Origin: Sphingomonadales bacterium
GTDB taxonomy: Bacteria > Pseudomonadota > Alphaproteobacteria > Sphingomonadales > Sphingomonadaceae
Length of the DNA stretch: 52,221 bases
NCBI GenBank assembly: GCA_028871475.1
Contig: JAGWMZ010000027.1
Location: forward strand, 1-52,221
Direction: 5' to 3'
This document shows positions 8,542 to 17,323 of this stretch, piece by piece; the first letter of the stretch is position 1, and every line of letters begins with the position of its first letter. The notes under the pieces are model-generated. The model saw only the letters and a program-made list of their open reading frames with translations, was not told the DNA's origin and did not search any database. The translations under genes were made by a program, and so were the position numbers.

Positions 8542-9720
8542 ATGGATCGCAGACTTCTCGTCCTCGCCTTGGGCATGTTCGCCCTTGGCACTGACAGTTT
8601 CGTGGTAGCCGGCATTCTGCCGCAAGTCTCGCACAGCTTCCGCGTCAGCATTGGCGCGGCAGGGCAGCTGACGACGGTCTATGCGCTGGTCTATGCGCTG
8701 CTGTCGCCCACCATCGCTGCGGTAGCGGCGGGCGTGGCGCGCAAGAAGCTCATGATCACGGCGCTGGCGATCTTCGTCATCGCCAATCTCGCAACCGCCT
8801 TTGCCCCCAATTTCGGCTTCGCTCTGGCGATGCGGGCACTCGCCGGGCTGGGCGCGGCGATGTTCGCACCCACGGCCAGCGGTTCGGCAGCGGCCCTTGT
8901 CCCGCCTGAACGCCGCGGCTTTGCGCTGTCCGTCGTTGTCGCCGGGCTGACCGGAGCCACCGCGCTGGGCGCGCCTATCGGCGCGATGATCGGCGGTTTT
9001 GGTGACTGGCGCTGGACGATGGTTTTCGTCAGCGTGATCGGCACGGCGGCCAGCATGGGCGTGGCGATGCTTTTGCCCGAACTGCCGCTGCCGCCGCAGA
9101 TCACGTTGAGCCAGCGCCTGGCCCCCATCGCTGATCGCCGTATCGCGCTGACCCTGCTCACCACACTGATGGCGCAATCCGCCAACTTCATCGTCTACAC
9201 CTATTTCGCCGTGGTGTTCGACCGGGCCATCGGCGGGCACACCGGGGTGCTGGGGCTGGCCCTTGTGCTGTGGGGTTCGGCAGGCACCATCGCCAATCTG
9301 ACCTCGGGCCGCCTGATCGACCGGTTGGGCACCCGCCCGGTGCTGCGGGCCATGCTGGCGCTGCTGGTGCTCGACATGGCGCTGCTGCCGCTGACCAGCG
9401 CGCATCTCCTCACCGCTTTGCCCGCACTGATCATCTGGGGCGCCTTCGGCTGGGGTATCCTTGTGCCGCAGCAACACCGCCTGGTGACGCAGGCGCCCAC
9501 CATCGCCCCGGTGGTGCTCGGCCTCAATGTCGCGGCCACCTATCTGGGCGTCACCTTCGCCGGGCTGATCGGCGCTGGCGGCCTGCAACTGGTCGGCGCG
9601 CATCGCCTGGGCCTCGCCAGCGCGCTGTTCTTCGCTCTGGCCCTGATCCTCTCGGAACTGAGTTCGCAGGCGATCGCCCGCCGCAAGGCCTCGTGCCAGC
9701 CCGCCATGGCCACCGTCTGA
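8542..9720 (+). CDS. MFS drug/sugar exporter (DHA1 type)
   Basis: A 392-residue major facilitator with about 12 hydrophobic helices. The opening MFALGTDSFVVAGILPQVS, with its acidic residue in helix 1, is typical of the AraJ/YdhP-like DHA1 group, which expels drugs, sugars or aromatic compounds using the proton gradient. GRLIDRLGTRP is the conserved MFS loop. Start at 8542 with AAGGAGA upstream. It lies between the CMD-like and azoreductase genes on the same strand, suggesting a detoxification/efflux unit under the divergent LysR. Substrate unknown. Confidence 0.85.
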   Translation: MDRRLLVLALGMFALGTDSFVVAGILPQVSHSFRVSIGAAGQLTTVYALVYALLSPTIAAVAAGVARKKLMITALAIFVIANLATAFAPNFGFALAMRALAGLGAAMFAPTASGSAAALVPPERRGFALSVVVAGLTGATALGAPIGAMIGGFGDWRWTMVFVSVIGTAASMGVAMLLPELPLPPQITLSQRLAPIADRRIALTLLTTLMAQSANFIVYTYFAVVFDRAIGGHTGVLGLALVLWGSAGTIANLTSGRLIDRLGTRPVLRAMLALLVLDMALLPLTSAHLLTALPALIIWGAFGWGILVPQQHRLVTQAPTIAPVVLGLNVAATYLGVTFAGLIGAGGLQLVGAHRLGLASALFFALALILSELSSQAIARRKASCQPAMATV

Positions 9721-9730
9721 TGTTCAAACC

Positions 9731-9754
9731 GGGGCGCCAGCATTCGGGCGCCCC
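9731..9754 (+). terminator. Hairpin between the MFS and azoreductase genes
   Basis: Perfect 8-bp GC stem (GGGGCGCC at 9731-9738, GGCGCCCC at 9747-9754) with an 8-nt loop and no T-tract. More likely an RNA-stabilising or attenuating hairpin than a full terminator. Confidence 0.45.
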
Positions 9755-9785
9755 ATCCCCTCAAGAAAGCTGAAGGAGCATCCCA

Positions 9786-10424
9786 ATGACCAAGCTGCTG
9801 TTTGTCCAGGCCTCGCCGCGCGGCGCCGAATCCAAGTCGATCAAGATCGCCGAGACCTATCTGGCCCGACTCGCCGCCCACAACCCCGGCCTCGAGATCG
9901 ATCGGCTGGAACTGTGGACCGCCGACCTGCCGGCCTTCGATGGTAACAAGGCCGCCGCCAAGATGAATGTCTTCACCGGCCAGGCCCAGGAAGGCGCCAC
10001 CCGCACCGCCTGGGACGAGATCACCGAAATCGCCGCGCGCTTTACCAGTGCCGACCGTTACCTGTTCGCGGTGCCGATGTGGAACGGCGGCGTGCCCTAT
10101 CGGCTCAAGCACTATATCGACCTGATCCACCAGCCCGGCTTCACCTTCGGCCTGACACCTGAAAACGGCTATTTCGGGCTGCTCGAAGGCAAGCAAGCGA
10201 CCGTCGTACTGACCTCGGGCGCCTATGCCCCGCAGTTCCCGAGCCCGGCCTTCGGCACCGACCACCATTCTACTTACATCCGCGACTGGCTGATGCAGGC
10301 GGGCGTGACCGACATTGACGAGCTGCGCTTCCAGCCCACGCTGCTGACCGCCGATCCTGCGGGTGATCTGGCCCGCGCTGAAGCCAGCGCCATCGCGCTC
10401 GCCGACCACCACGGCGCCATCTGA
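9786..10424 (+). CDS. azoR: FMN-dependent NADH:quinone reductase / azoreductase
   Basis: 212 residues with a flavodoxin-like fold. QASPRGAESKS near the N-terminus binds the FMN phosphate. PMWNGGVPYRLKHYID, followed by GFTF, is the AzoR family signature. Enzymes of this group reduce quinones and azo bonds with NAD(P)H in the cytoplasm and protect against electrophilic quinones. The ATG at 9786 has AAGGAG upstream. Placed between an MFS exporter and an RND pump, it fits a quinone or aromatic stress operon. Confidence 0.9.
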   Translation: MTKLLFVQASPRGAESKSIKIAETYLARLAAHNPGLEIDRLELWTADLPAFDGNKAAAKMNVFTGQAQEGATRTAWDEITEIAARFTSADRYLFAVPMWNGGVPYRLKHYIDLIHQPGFTFGLTPENGYFGLLEGKQATVVLTSGAYAPQFPSPAFGTDHHSTYIRDWLMQAGVTDIDELRFQPTLLTADPAGDLARAEASAIALADHHGAI

Positions 10425-10457
10425 CACGCGCGGCCCAGGCTGATTGGAGTACCTCTC

Positions 10458-13400
10458 ATGTGGATCGTCAAAATCGCGCTCGGCCGACCTTACACCTTCC
10501 TGGTGATGGCCGCCGTGCTCCTCATCCTGGGCCCGCTGACCATTGTGCGAACGCCAACCGACATTTTCCCCAGCATCAACCTGCCGGTGATCAGCGTGAT
10601 CTGGGGCTATGCGGGCCTGCCCGCGCCCGAGATGGCCAACCGCATCACGGCCAATTTCGACCGCGTCACCCCGGCGGTGGTCAACAATGTCGAGCATATC
10701 GACTCCACCTCGCTCAACGGCGTTGCCGTCAGCAAGATCTACCTGCACCCCGGCGCCGATGTCGCCCGCTCGATGGCGCAAGTGACCGCCGGGGCGCAGT
10801 ATTTCCTGCGCAATTTCCCTCAGGGCACCACGCCGCCGCTGGTACTCAACTATAACGCCTCAAGCGTGCCGGTGGTGCAACTGGCGCTGTCGGGCAAGGG
10901 CCTGTCCGAGCAGGCGCTGTATGATACCGGCAACATCTACGTCCGGAGCCAGCTCTCGAGCGTGCACGGCGCCTCGCTGCCCTATCCCTATGGCGGCAAG
11001 CAGCGCCAGATCCAGGTTGACCTCGATCCGGTCGCGCTCTCCGCGCACGGGATTTCGGCCGAAGATGTGCAGAACGCCATTGCCGCGCAGAATTTGATCA
11101 TCCCTGCGGGCACGCAAAAGATCGGCAGCTTCGAATATGTCGTCGCGCTCAACGGCAGCCCGACAGCGGCGGACGATCTCAACAACCTGCCGGTCAAACA
11201 GGTCAACGGCAGATTGATCTACGTCCGCGACGTCGCCCATGTCCGCGATGGCGCGCCGCCGCAGACCAATCTGGTGCGCATGAATGGCAAGCCAGGCGTG
11301 CTGATGACGGTGCAGAAGGTGGGCGATGCCTCGACCATCGACATCGTGCATTCCATCAAGGCCAAATTGCCGGCGGTTGCCGCCGGTGGACCGGATGGGC
11401 TGTCGATCCGCGCGGTGGGCGACCAATCGCTGTTCGTCAGCGCGGCGATCAGTGGGGTCATCCGCGAAGGCGTGATCGCCGCTGCCCTGACCGCGATCAT
11501 GATCCTGCTGTTCCTCGGCTCGTGGCGCTCGACGCTGATCATCGCGGTGTCGATCCCGCTGTCGGTGCTGGCCTCAATCATCGTGCTGGCGGCGCTGGGG
11601 CAGACGATCAACATCATGACGCTGGGGGGCCTCGCGCTGGCGGTCGGCATTCTGGTCGATGACGCGACGGTGGCCATCGAGAACATCAACGCCCACCTTG
11701 AACGCGGCGAGGCGGTTGAACCGGCGATCCTGACAGGCTCAAGTGAAATCGCGCTGCCTGCGCTGGTGGCAACGCTGGCGATCTGCATCGTCTTCCTGCC
11801 GATGTTCTTCCTTGATGGTGTGCCGCGCTACCTGTTCGTGCCGATGGCCGAGGCGATCGTCTTTGCCATGCTCGCTTCCTATGTGCTCTCGCGCACGCTG
11901 GTGCCCACGCTCGCCATGCTGCTACTCAAGCCCCACGGCAGCAGTCACAATCAGGCCGACGCCGGGCGTTTTGCCCGCTTCCAACAAGGCTTCGAACGCC
12001 GCTTCGAGGCCCTGCGCGGTTCCTATCGCGCCGCGCTGTCTTGGGCGATCGTCCGCAAGGGCCGCTTTATCGCGCTGTTCACTGGCGCGGCACTGGCCTC
12101 GCTGCTGCTGGTCTTTACGCTGGGCACCGATTTCTTCCCCGCCGTGGATGGTGGTCAGATCAAACTTCACTTCCGCGCGCCTGCGGGCACACGGGTGGAA
12201 GAAACGGCGCGGCTTGCGGACCAGATCGAAGGCACGATCCGCCAGACCATCCCGGCCAGCGAACTTGATGGCCTCGTCGACAATATCGGCCTGCCGGTAT
12301 CCGGGATCAACCTGTCCTATGCCTCCTCGGGCGTGACCGGCCCCGCCGATGCGGACATTCTTGTCAGCCTGAAGCCTGACCATCGCCCAACGGCGACCTA
12401 TATTGCGCGGCTTCGCAGCGAGCTCGCACGCCGCTTTCCGGGCACGACCTTCGCCTTCCTGCCGGCCGACATCGTCAGCCAGATCCTCAATTTCGGTACA
12501 CCAGCGCCCATCGACGTCCAGATAGTGGGCAAGAACGCTTCTGCCAACGCCGCGGTTGCCCGCCACCTTCTGGCCCAAATGCGCACCATTCCGGGCCTGG
12601 CCGATGCCCGCATCCAGCAAGACCTTGCCGCTCCGGCCTTCGCGGTGGATGTCGATCGCACCCGTGCCGGAGTGCTGGGGCTGACCCAGCGCGATGTCGC
12701 CAATACGTTGCTGACCTCGCTCTCGGGCAGTTTCCAGACCCAGCCCACCTTCTGGCTCGACCCCAAGACGGGCGTTTCCTATCCGGTCGTGACGCAGGCA
12801 CCCCAAAGCACGCTGCCCTCGCTCGACGCGCTGCGCAACACCACGATCACCGGCTCCAACGCCCATACGCCGCAGGTTTTGGGGGCGCTGAGCACCATTC
12901 GCCGCAGCGCGCTGCCCTCGATCGACAGCCGTTATAACGGCCAGCCGGTGATCGACATCTACGCCACCAATGCGGCCCGCGATCTGGGCGGAGTGGCGGG
13001 CGACGTGCGCGCCGCCATCGCCCGTGCAGAAAAGGCCGGTCTGCCCAAGGGCACGACCATCACCCTGCGCGGACAGGCCACCACCATGGATCAGGCCTTC
13101 GCCGGGCTGGGCTTTGGCATCCTCTTCGCCATGCTGTTGGTCTACCTGCTGATCGTCGTCAATTTCCAGTCGCTGCTCGATGCCTTCATCATCATCAGCG
13201 CGCTTCCCGCTGCCATGGCAGGGATCGTCTGGGCCCTGTTCCTGACCGGCACCACCTTGTCGGTCCCGGCCTTGACCGGCGCGATCATGAGCGTGGGCGT
13301 GGCGACGGCCAATTCGATCCTGGTCGTCAGCTTCGCCCGCGAAAGGCTCGATGCGGGCGATGATCCGGTGCGGGCCGCAATCGGTGCCGGTTTTGCCCGC

Positions 13401-13622
13401 TTCCGCCCGGTGCTGATGACCGCGCTGGCCATGATCATCGGCATGGCGCCGATGGCGTTGGGCCTCGGCGAAGGCGGCGAGCAAAACGCCCCGCTGGGCC
13501 GCGCGGTGATCGGCGGGCTGCTCTTCGCCACCACGGCTACCCTACTCTTCGTACCCGCCGTTTTTGCGGCGCTGCACGGCCTGCGCCGCCGCCCGACCCC
13601 GCTTCTCCAGCCCGCTCAATGA
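10458..13622 (+). CDS. RND efflux permease
   Basis: A 1054-residue RND-superfamily proton/drug antiporter of the inner membrane. The first helix follows MWIVKIALGRPYTF. After a large periplasmic loop comes the helix-4 motif VGILVDDATVAIENI with the paired Asp of the proton relay. The second half repeats the layout. Sequence type is HAE1-like rather than heavy-metal CzcA. A start codon of the adaptor gene overlaps its stop (ATGA at 13619-13622), so the two are translationally coupled. Substrate unknown. Confidence 0.9.
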   Translation: MWIVKIALGRPYTFLVMAAVLLILGPLTIVRTPTDIFPSINLPVISVIWGYAGLPAPEMANRITANFDRVTPAVVNNVEHIDSTSLNGVAVSKIYLHPGADVARSMAQVTAGAQYFLRNFPQGTTPPLVLNYNASSVPVVQLALSGKGLSEQALYDTGNIYVRSQLSSVHGASLPYPYGGKQRQIQVDLDPVALSAHGISAEDVQNAIAAQNLIIPAGTQKIGSFEYVVALNGSPTAADDLNNLPVKQVNGRLIYVRDVAHVRDGAPPQTNLVRMNGKPGVLMTVQKVGDASTIDIVHSIKAKLPAVAAGGPDGLSIRAVGDQSLFVSAAISGVIREGVIAAALTAIMILLFLGSWRSTLIIAVSIPLSVLASIIVLAALGQTINIMTLGGLALAVGILVDDATVAIENINAHLERGEAVEPAILTGSSEIALPALVATLAICIVFLPMFFLDGVPRYLFVPMAEAIVFAMLASYVLSRTLVPTLAMLLLKPHGSSHNQADAGRFARFQQGFERRFEALRGSYRAALSWAIVRKGRFIALFTGAALASLLLVFTLGTDFFPAVDGGQIKLHFRAPAGTRVEETARLADQIEGTIRQTIPASELDGLVDNIGLPVSGINLSYASSGVTGPADADILVSLKPDHRPTATYIARLRSELARRFPGTTFAFLPADIVSQILNFGTPAPIDVQIVGKNASANAAVARHLLAQMRTIPGLADARIQQDLAAPAFAVDVDRTRAGVLGLTQRDVANTLLTSLSGSFQTQPTFWLDPKTGVSYPVVTQAPQSTLPSLDALRNTTITGSNAHTPQVLGALSTIRRSALPSIDSRYNGQPVIDIYATNAARDLGGVAGDVRAAIARAEKAGLPKGTTITLRGQATTMDQAFAGLGFGILFAMLLVYLLIVVNFQSLLDAFIIISALPAAMAGIVWALFLTGTTLSVPALTGAIMSVGVATANSILVVSFARERLDAGDDPVRAAIGAGFARFRPVLMTALAMIIGMAPMALGLGEGGEQNAPLGRAVIGGLLFATTATLLFVPAVFAALHGLRRRPTPLLQPAQ

Positions 13623-13633
13623 TGGAGGCCCCC

Positions 13634-14809
13634 ATGACCACCGCCAATTCCCTGACCCTTACGGTTCCCATGCCGTCGCCCCGCACAATCACCTTGCTCG
13701 CTGCCGCGTCGGTCGTCGCGTTGGCAGGTTGGGGGCTTGAGAATCACAGCAACGCCCATGCCGCGCAAGCCGCCGCCGCTCACGATGCCGCGATCAGCGA
13801 CGTGACAACCATCACGCCGCAAGCCGCCCCCGCTTTCGACGAGATTACGCTGCCGGGCGAGGTGCGCGGCGACAATGACGCCACCATCAATGCCCGCACT
13901 GACGGTTACATCATCCGCTGGTTCACCGACATCGGCGCCCACGTCCGCAAGGGTCAGATTCTCGCCGAAATCGCCTCGCCCGAACTTGATGAGCAGGTTC
14001 GGCAGGCCGAGGCGGAACTGCACACTGCCGAGGCGAACGCGGGGCTGGCCCGCAGCACGGCCAGGCGTGTCGCTGGCCTTGTACCCAGCCAGTCGGTTTC
14101 GGTGCAGGACAGCGAGGACCGCGCCGCGGCGGCAACCGGCGCCAATGCGCAAGTTGCCGCCGCGCTGGCCAATCTTGCGCGGTTGCGGCAGCTCAAGGGT
14201 TTCGAGCGCGTCACGGCGCCCTTTGATGGCACGATTACCGCCCGCTCGATCGACGTCGGATCGCTGATCAGCGCCGGCGGAGCACAAGGCACACCGCTGT
14301 TCCATATCGCCGATACGCGCCGGTTGCGGACTTATGTCGATGTGCCCCAGACCTATGCTGCCGGCTTGCGGCCCGGCCTCGCCGCTGATCTGGCTTTCCC
14401 CGATCGTCCGGGCAAACCGGTGACGGCGAATGTCTCGCGAACAGCCGCAGCAATCGACCCTGCTTCGCGTACGCTGAAGACCGAAATCGACATCGACAAC
14501 CGGGAAGCCGCGTTGTTCCCCGGCGCGTTCGTCGAAGTCCATTTCCACTTGCCCCCACTTGGCAATGCCCCGCGCGTTCCCGCCAATGCCTTGCTGATGC
14601 GGCCCGAGGGCCCGCGGCTCGCCATCGTCGATGGCCGTAGTCAGGTCCATTTGCGTCCGATCACTTTGGGGCGCGACTTCGGCACGAGTGTCGAAGTGCT
14701 GACGGGGCTGCACCCGCAAGACAAAGTGATCGTCAATCCTGCCGCGGCGACCGATGACGGCGACTATGTGCGCCCCCATGCGGCTGCGCCCGCCCGAAAG
14801 GGAGCTTGA
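13634..14809 (+). CDS. RND periplasmic adaptor (membrane fusion protein)
   Basis: About 391 residues of the HlyD/AcrA type that link the RND permease to the outer membrane channel. An N-terminal hydrophobic anchor (about residues 15-35) is followed by a lipoyl domain (ITLPGEVRGDNDATINARTD), a helical hairpin rich in Ala/Glu/Arg (about 120-180), then the beta-barrel. ATG at 13634 is preferred because GGAGG lies 5 bp upstream; the upstream ATG at 13619 overlaps the permease stop and is possible. It is followed after 3 bp by the outer membrane factor gene. Confidence 0.88.
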   Translation: MTTANSLTLTVPMPSPRTITLLAAASVVALAGWGLENHSNAHAAQAAAAHDAAISDVTTITPQAAPAFDEITLPGEVRGDNDATINARTDGYIIRWFTDIGAHVRKGQILAEIASPELDEQVRQAEAELHTAEANAGLARSTARRVAGLVPSQSVSVQDSEDRAAAATGANAQVAAALANLARLRQLKGFERVTAPFDGTITARSIDVGSLISAGGAQGTPLFHIADTRRLRTYVDVPQTYAAGLRPGLAADLAFPDRPGKPVTANVSRTAAAIDPASRTLKTEIDIDNREAALFPGAFVEVHFHLPPLGNAPRVPANALLMRPEGPRLAIVDGRSQVHLRPITLGRDFGTSVEVLTGLHPQDKVIVNPAAATDDGDYVRPHAAAPARKGA

Positions 14810-14812
14810 GCC

Positions 14813-16216
14813 ATGCCGCGCCCGATCATCGCCTTGCTTCTTGCAAGCTCACTACTCGGCGGTTGCGCCACCGCGCCGACCTACCACCGCCCCGATATAG
14901 CGCAACCGCTGGCATACAAGGAGGCCCCCGATTGGACCCCGGCGCATCCCGCCGATGATCAGCCGCGCGGAACATGGTGGCAGGTTTTTGGCGATTCAGA
15001 CCTTGATGCCATCGAAACGCGCGTGACCGCCGCCAATCAGGATCTGAAAGCCGCCGCCGCGCGGGTTGCCGAAGCCCGTGCCCTCGCACGCGGAGCCAAG
15101 GCGGACCGCGCTCCGCAAGTTGGGCTGGCCGCTGGTTCCAGCGCCGCGCAACTGTCGCGCAGCGTCAGCAATCCGTTGCCCGATCAACGCCCCAACGATC
15201 AAAGCCTAGGGTTGGCGGTCAGCTATGAGCCCGACGTTTGGGGGCGGATAAGCAACGCTGCCAACGCCGCAGGAGCGAAAGCTGAGGCAAGTGCAGGGGA
15301 TCTTGGCGCCGCCAGACTCAGCCTTCAGGCCGACGCCGCGATCACCTATTTCGCGCTCCGCGGTGACGATGCCCGCATCACGGAACTGGAGGCTGAGGCT
15401 GCTGATGATGCCGATCTGGTGATCATGAGCACCGCCAGACTGCGGGCTGGTCATGCTCCGGGTGCCGATCTGGCAGCAGCTCAGACCGCCCATGATCGCG
15501 TCGTGGCGCGCCTGGCCGAGACCCGACTTGATCGGGCGCAACGCGAGCACGCACTCGCAATCCTGATGGGAGAGGCGCCATCAGCCTTTACACTGCGTTC
15601 CTCCACGCTGGGCCCCGGTGTTCCCTCGGTTGATCCCGTGTTGCCAGGCGCATTGCTGGAACGGCGGCCCGACATCGCGGCGGCCGAACGGCGGGTGGCC
15701 GCCGCCAATGCCGAGGTCGGCGTTGCGCGCGCAGCATTCTATCCACGCTTTACTCTGGGAGGACTGATCGGTGCTGAAACCGCCGCGCCCAGTCCTCTGT
15801 TTGGCGCCAACGCGCTGACCTGGGCGATCGGCGCATCGGGAGTCGTCAATCTGTTCGATGGTGGGCGTCGGCGCGCCGCGACCGCCGAGGCCCGCGCCCG
15901 CTTTGACGAAGCCGCAGCCCTGTATCGCCAGAGTGTATTGAACGCTTACGGCGAGGTTGAAGATGGCCTGGCTGCCATCCGTCAATTGAAAGAGGAGGAT
16001 GATCGGGCCATCTCGGCACTCAAAGCGGCGCATGAAACGCGCGTGGAAGCCGAAGCTCGCCAAAAAGCGGGTTACGCGACAGGCTATGAAAGCATCGCAG
16101 CACGAGACGCGGAACGCGCCACACGACTGGATCACATCGACACCCTGACCCGCCGAAAAATTGCCGCCGCAGCGCTGGTGAAGGCGCTTGGCGGCGGGTG
16201 GACCGGGGCCGAGTAA
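14813..16216 (+). CDS. NodT-family outer membrane efflux lipoprotein
   Basis: A 467-residue TolC-like outer membrane factor. A lipoprotein signal peptide ends at lipobox LLGGC (Cys18). Two OEP domains with long helical repeats follow, including GALLERRPDIAAAERRV, the conserved NodT segment, and AAFYPRFTLGG. It forms the exit duct for the RND permease and adaptor, completing a tripartite pump. The start at 14813 is 3 bp after the adaptor stop, with AAAGGGAGC upstream. Confidence 0.9.
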   Translation: MPRPIIALLLASSLLGGCATAPTYHRPDIAQPLAYKEAPDWTPAHPADDQPRGTWWQVFGDSDLDAIETRVTAANQDLKAAAARVAEARALARGAKADRAPQVGLAAGSSAAQLSRSVSNPLPDQRPNDQSLGLAVSYEPDVWGRISNAANAAGAKAEASAGDLGAARLSLQADAAITYFALRGDDARITELEAEAADDADLVIMSTARLRAGHAPGADLAAAQTAHDRVVARLAETRLDRAQREHALAILMGEAPSAFTLRSSTLGPGVPSVDPVLPGALLERRPDIAAAERRVAAANAEVGVARAAFYPRFTLGGLIGAETAAPSPLFGANALTWAIGASGVVNLFDGGRRRAATAEARARFDEAAALYRQSVLNAYGEVEDGLAAIRQLKEEDDRAISALKAAHETRVEAEARQKAGYATGYESIAARDAERATRLDHIDTLTRRKIAAAALVKALGGGWTGAE

Positions 16217-16376
16217 CCAAGGCCCAGACGAAGAGCTATGGGGCAGCAGGCCTACGCACGTTGCAAACGCCGCCGCCCTGCCAGAGTTTAGCTCCTCAAT
16301 ATGATTTTATCATGCCACGATAACGCAATCCGCGCCAGCAGGATTGAGCCCATTGGTCGTCGGAGGCGAGCTTCAC

Positions 16377-16480
16377 CGCCGCCCATAAGCCCGCCCCAAT
16401 GGCAGTCTACCGTTTCAACTTTTTCGCGCCGGCCCCGCCTGCGGCAAGCATCTTGGCAATCGTATCGGAGGTCTTGCGCA
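16377..16480. repeat. Inner direct repeat, left copy
   Basis: 104 bases matching 40982-41085 in the same orientation at roughly 90% identity. The two copies bracket the whole catabolic cluster. On the minus strand both encode a C-terminus with RKTSDTIAK and ending AKKLKR, with most differences in less constrained codons. Confidence 0.8.
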
Positions 16481-16559
16481 CAGCCAGGCTCAACGCTTCG
16501 TAGATGTATGACATAGCGCGAAGCCCCAGAAAGCAAAAGTGCTTTACCGAATTGAACAT
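16407..16559 (-). CDS. Possible 50-residue protein or transposase/recombinase remnant
   Basis: A small minus-strand frame starting MFNSVKHF and ending AGAKKLKR. Its last 23 residues recur in the right inner repeat copy (41012-41122), where a different upstream part is attached. It is therefore probably the C-terminal tail of a mobile-element protein rather than a free-standing gene. Family not recognised. No good ribosome site is seen. Confidence 0.3.
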   Translation of the reverse strand: MFNSVKHFCFLGLRAMSYIYEALSLAVRKTSDTIAKMLAAGGAGAKKLKR

Positions 16560-16602
16560 CTACCGTTGCCCATGCGGCCCGCTAATGTTCTAAGTGCTAG
16601 CC

Positions 16603-17307
16603 ATGAAAATGCGTGATTTGGAAGCCCGGACCGGTGTCAATCGCGAGACGATCCGGGTTTATCTTCGGCACAGGCTCATTCCCGAGCCCGATCGCCCCCG
16701 TCGCAACGTCGCAGACTATAATGAAAGTCACGTCAGCGCGATTTTGGCCATCCGCCAGTTGCAACGGGACAGCCGACTGACCCTGCCGCAAATCAGAGCG
16801 CTGATGGAGGGCGACGGGACGCAGGGGCGCGTAGGAGCCAGCGATTTCGACAAACTTGAGCAATTGGTCGCCCATCGCGCGGGGGTCGACGGGCTGCCGG
16901 TGTCCATTGCCTCATTGCTGGATCAATATCCTCATGCCGAAGAGGATGCACGCACCCTTGCCCGCATCGGCATTCTTGAGATTATCGAGACAGCGAGCGG
17001 CGATATGCTCACTTTGTCCTCCGCGCAAATGGTACGGATTTGGGGGCGGATGCGCCAGGCCGGTTTCGACCAGAGCCTCGATTATACACCTGAAATTCTT
17101 GGCTTCTACATCGAAGCTGCCGATTTCGTGGGGCGCTGGGAAGCCACAACCTTCCTGCAACGCACGCAGGGCCGGATCGAGGTCGAGGAAGCCGCCACCA
17201 TGGTCGAACGCGCACTGCCGCTGATGCTCGATTTCTTCGGCCTGCTACGCCAGCAGGCCTTTTTCCGCCATTTCGATGCCATCCGCGGCGCCGGAGCCAA
17301 GCCCTGA
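16603..17307 (+). CDS. MerR-family transcriptional regulator
   Basis: About 234 residues. The N-terminal winged HTH is MerR-like (MRDLEARTGVNRETIRVYLRHRLIPEPDRP, then YNESHVSAILAIRQLQ). A divergent C-terminal sensor domain of about 130 residues lacks the Cys pattern of metal sensors, so an organic effector is likely. The start at 16603 (MKMRDLE) fits the domain start; GTG at 16594 and ATG at 16609 are alternatives. It is convergent with the alcohol dehydrogenase gene, 16 bp apart, at the left end of the catabolic island. Target promoter unknown. Confidence 0.8.
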   Translation: MKMRDLEARTGVNRETIRVYLRHRLIPEPDRPRRNVADYNESHVSAILAIRQLQRDSRLTLPQIRALMEGDGTQGRVGASDFDKLEQLVAHRAGVDGLPVSIASLLDQYPHAEEDARTLARIGILEIIETASGDMLTLSSAQMVRIWGRMRQAGFDQSLDYTPEILGFYIEAADFVGRWEATTFLQRTQGRIEVEEAATMVERALPLMLDFFGLLRQQAFFRHFDAIRGAGAKP

Positions 17308-17323
17308 CGCCGCGATCTGGCCC

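Larger units (their letters stand above)
16217..16602. other. Intergenic region holding the left inner repeat
   Basis: 386 bases between the efflux operon and the MerR gene. 16377-16480 is the left copy of the inner direct repeat; 16407-16559 is a possible 50-codon gene on the minus strand. The remainder (16217-16376) shows no gene or clear hairpin. Confidence 0.6.

Noticed and set aside
8083..9603. 506-residue minus-strand open frame opposite the MFS gene
   Set aside because: Gln/Arg/His-rich shadow of a GC-rich coding strand; the plus strand encodes a clear transporter with a ribosome site.
11922..13484. 520-residue minus-strand open frame opposite the RND permease
   Set aside because: Composition typical of antisense shadow frames and no domain; the RND gene is unambiguous.
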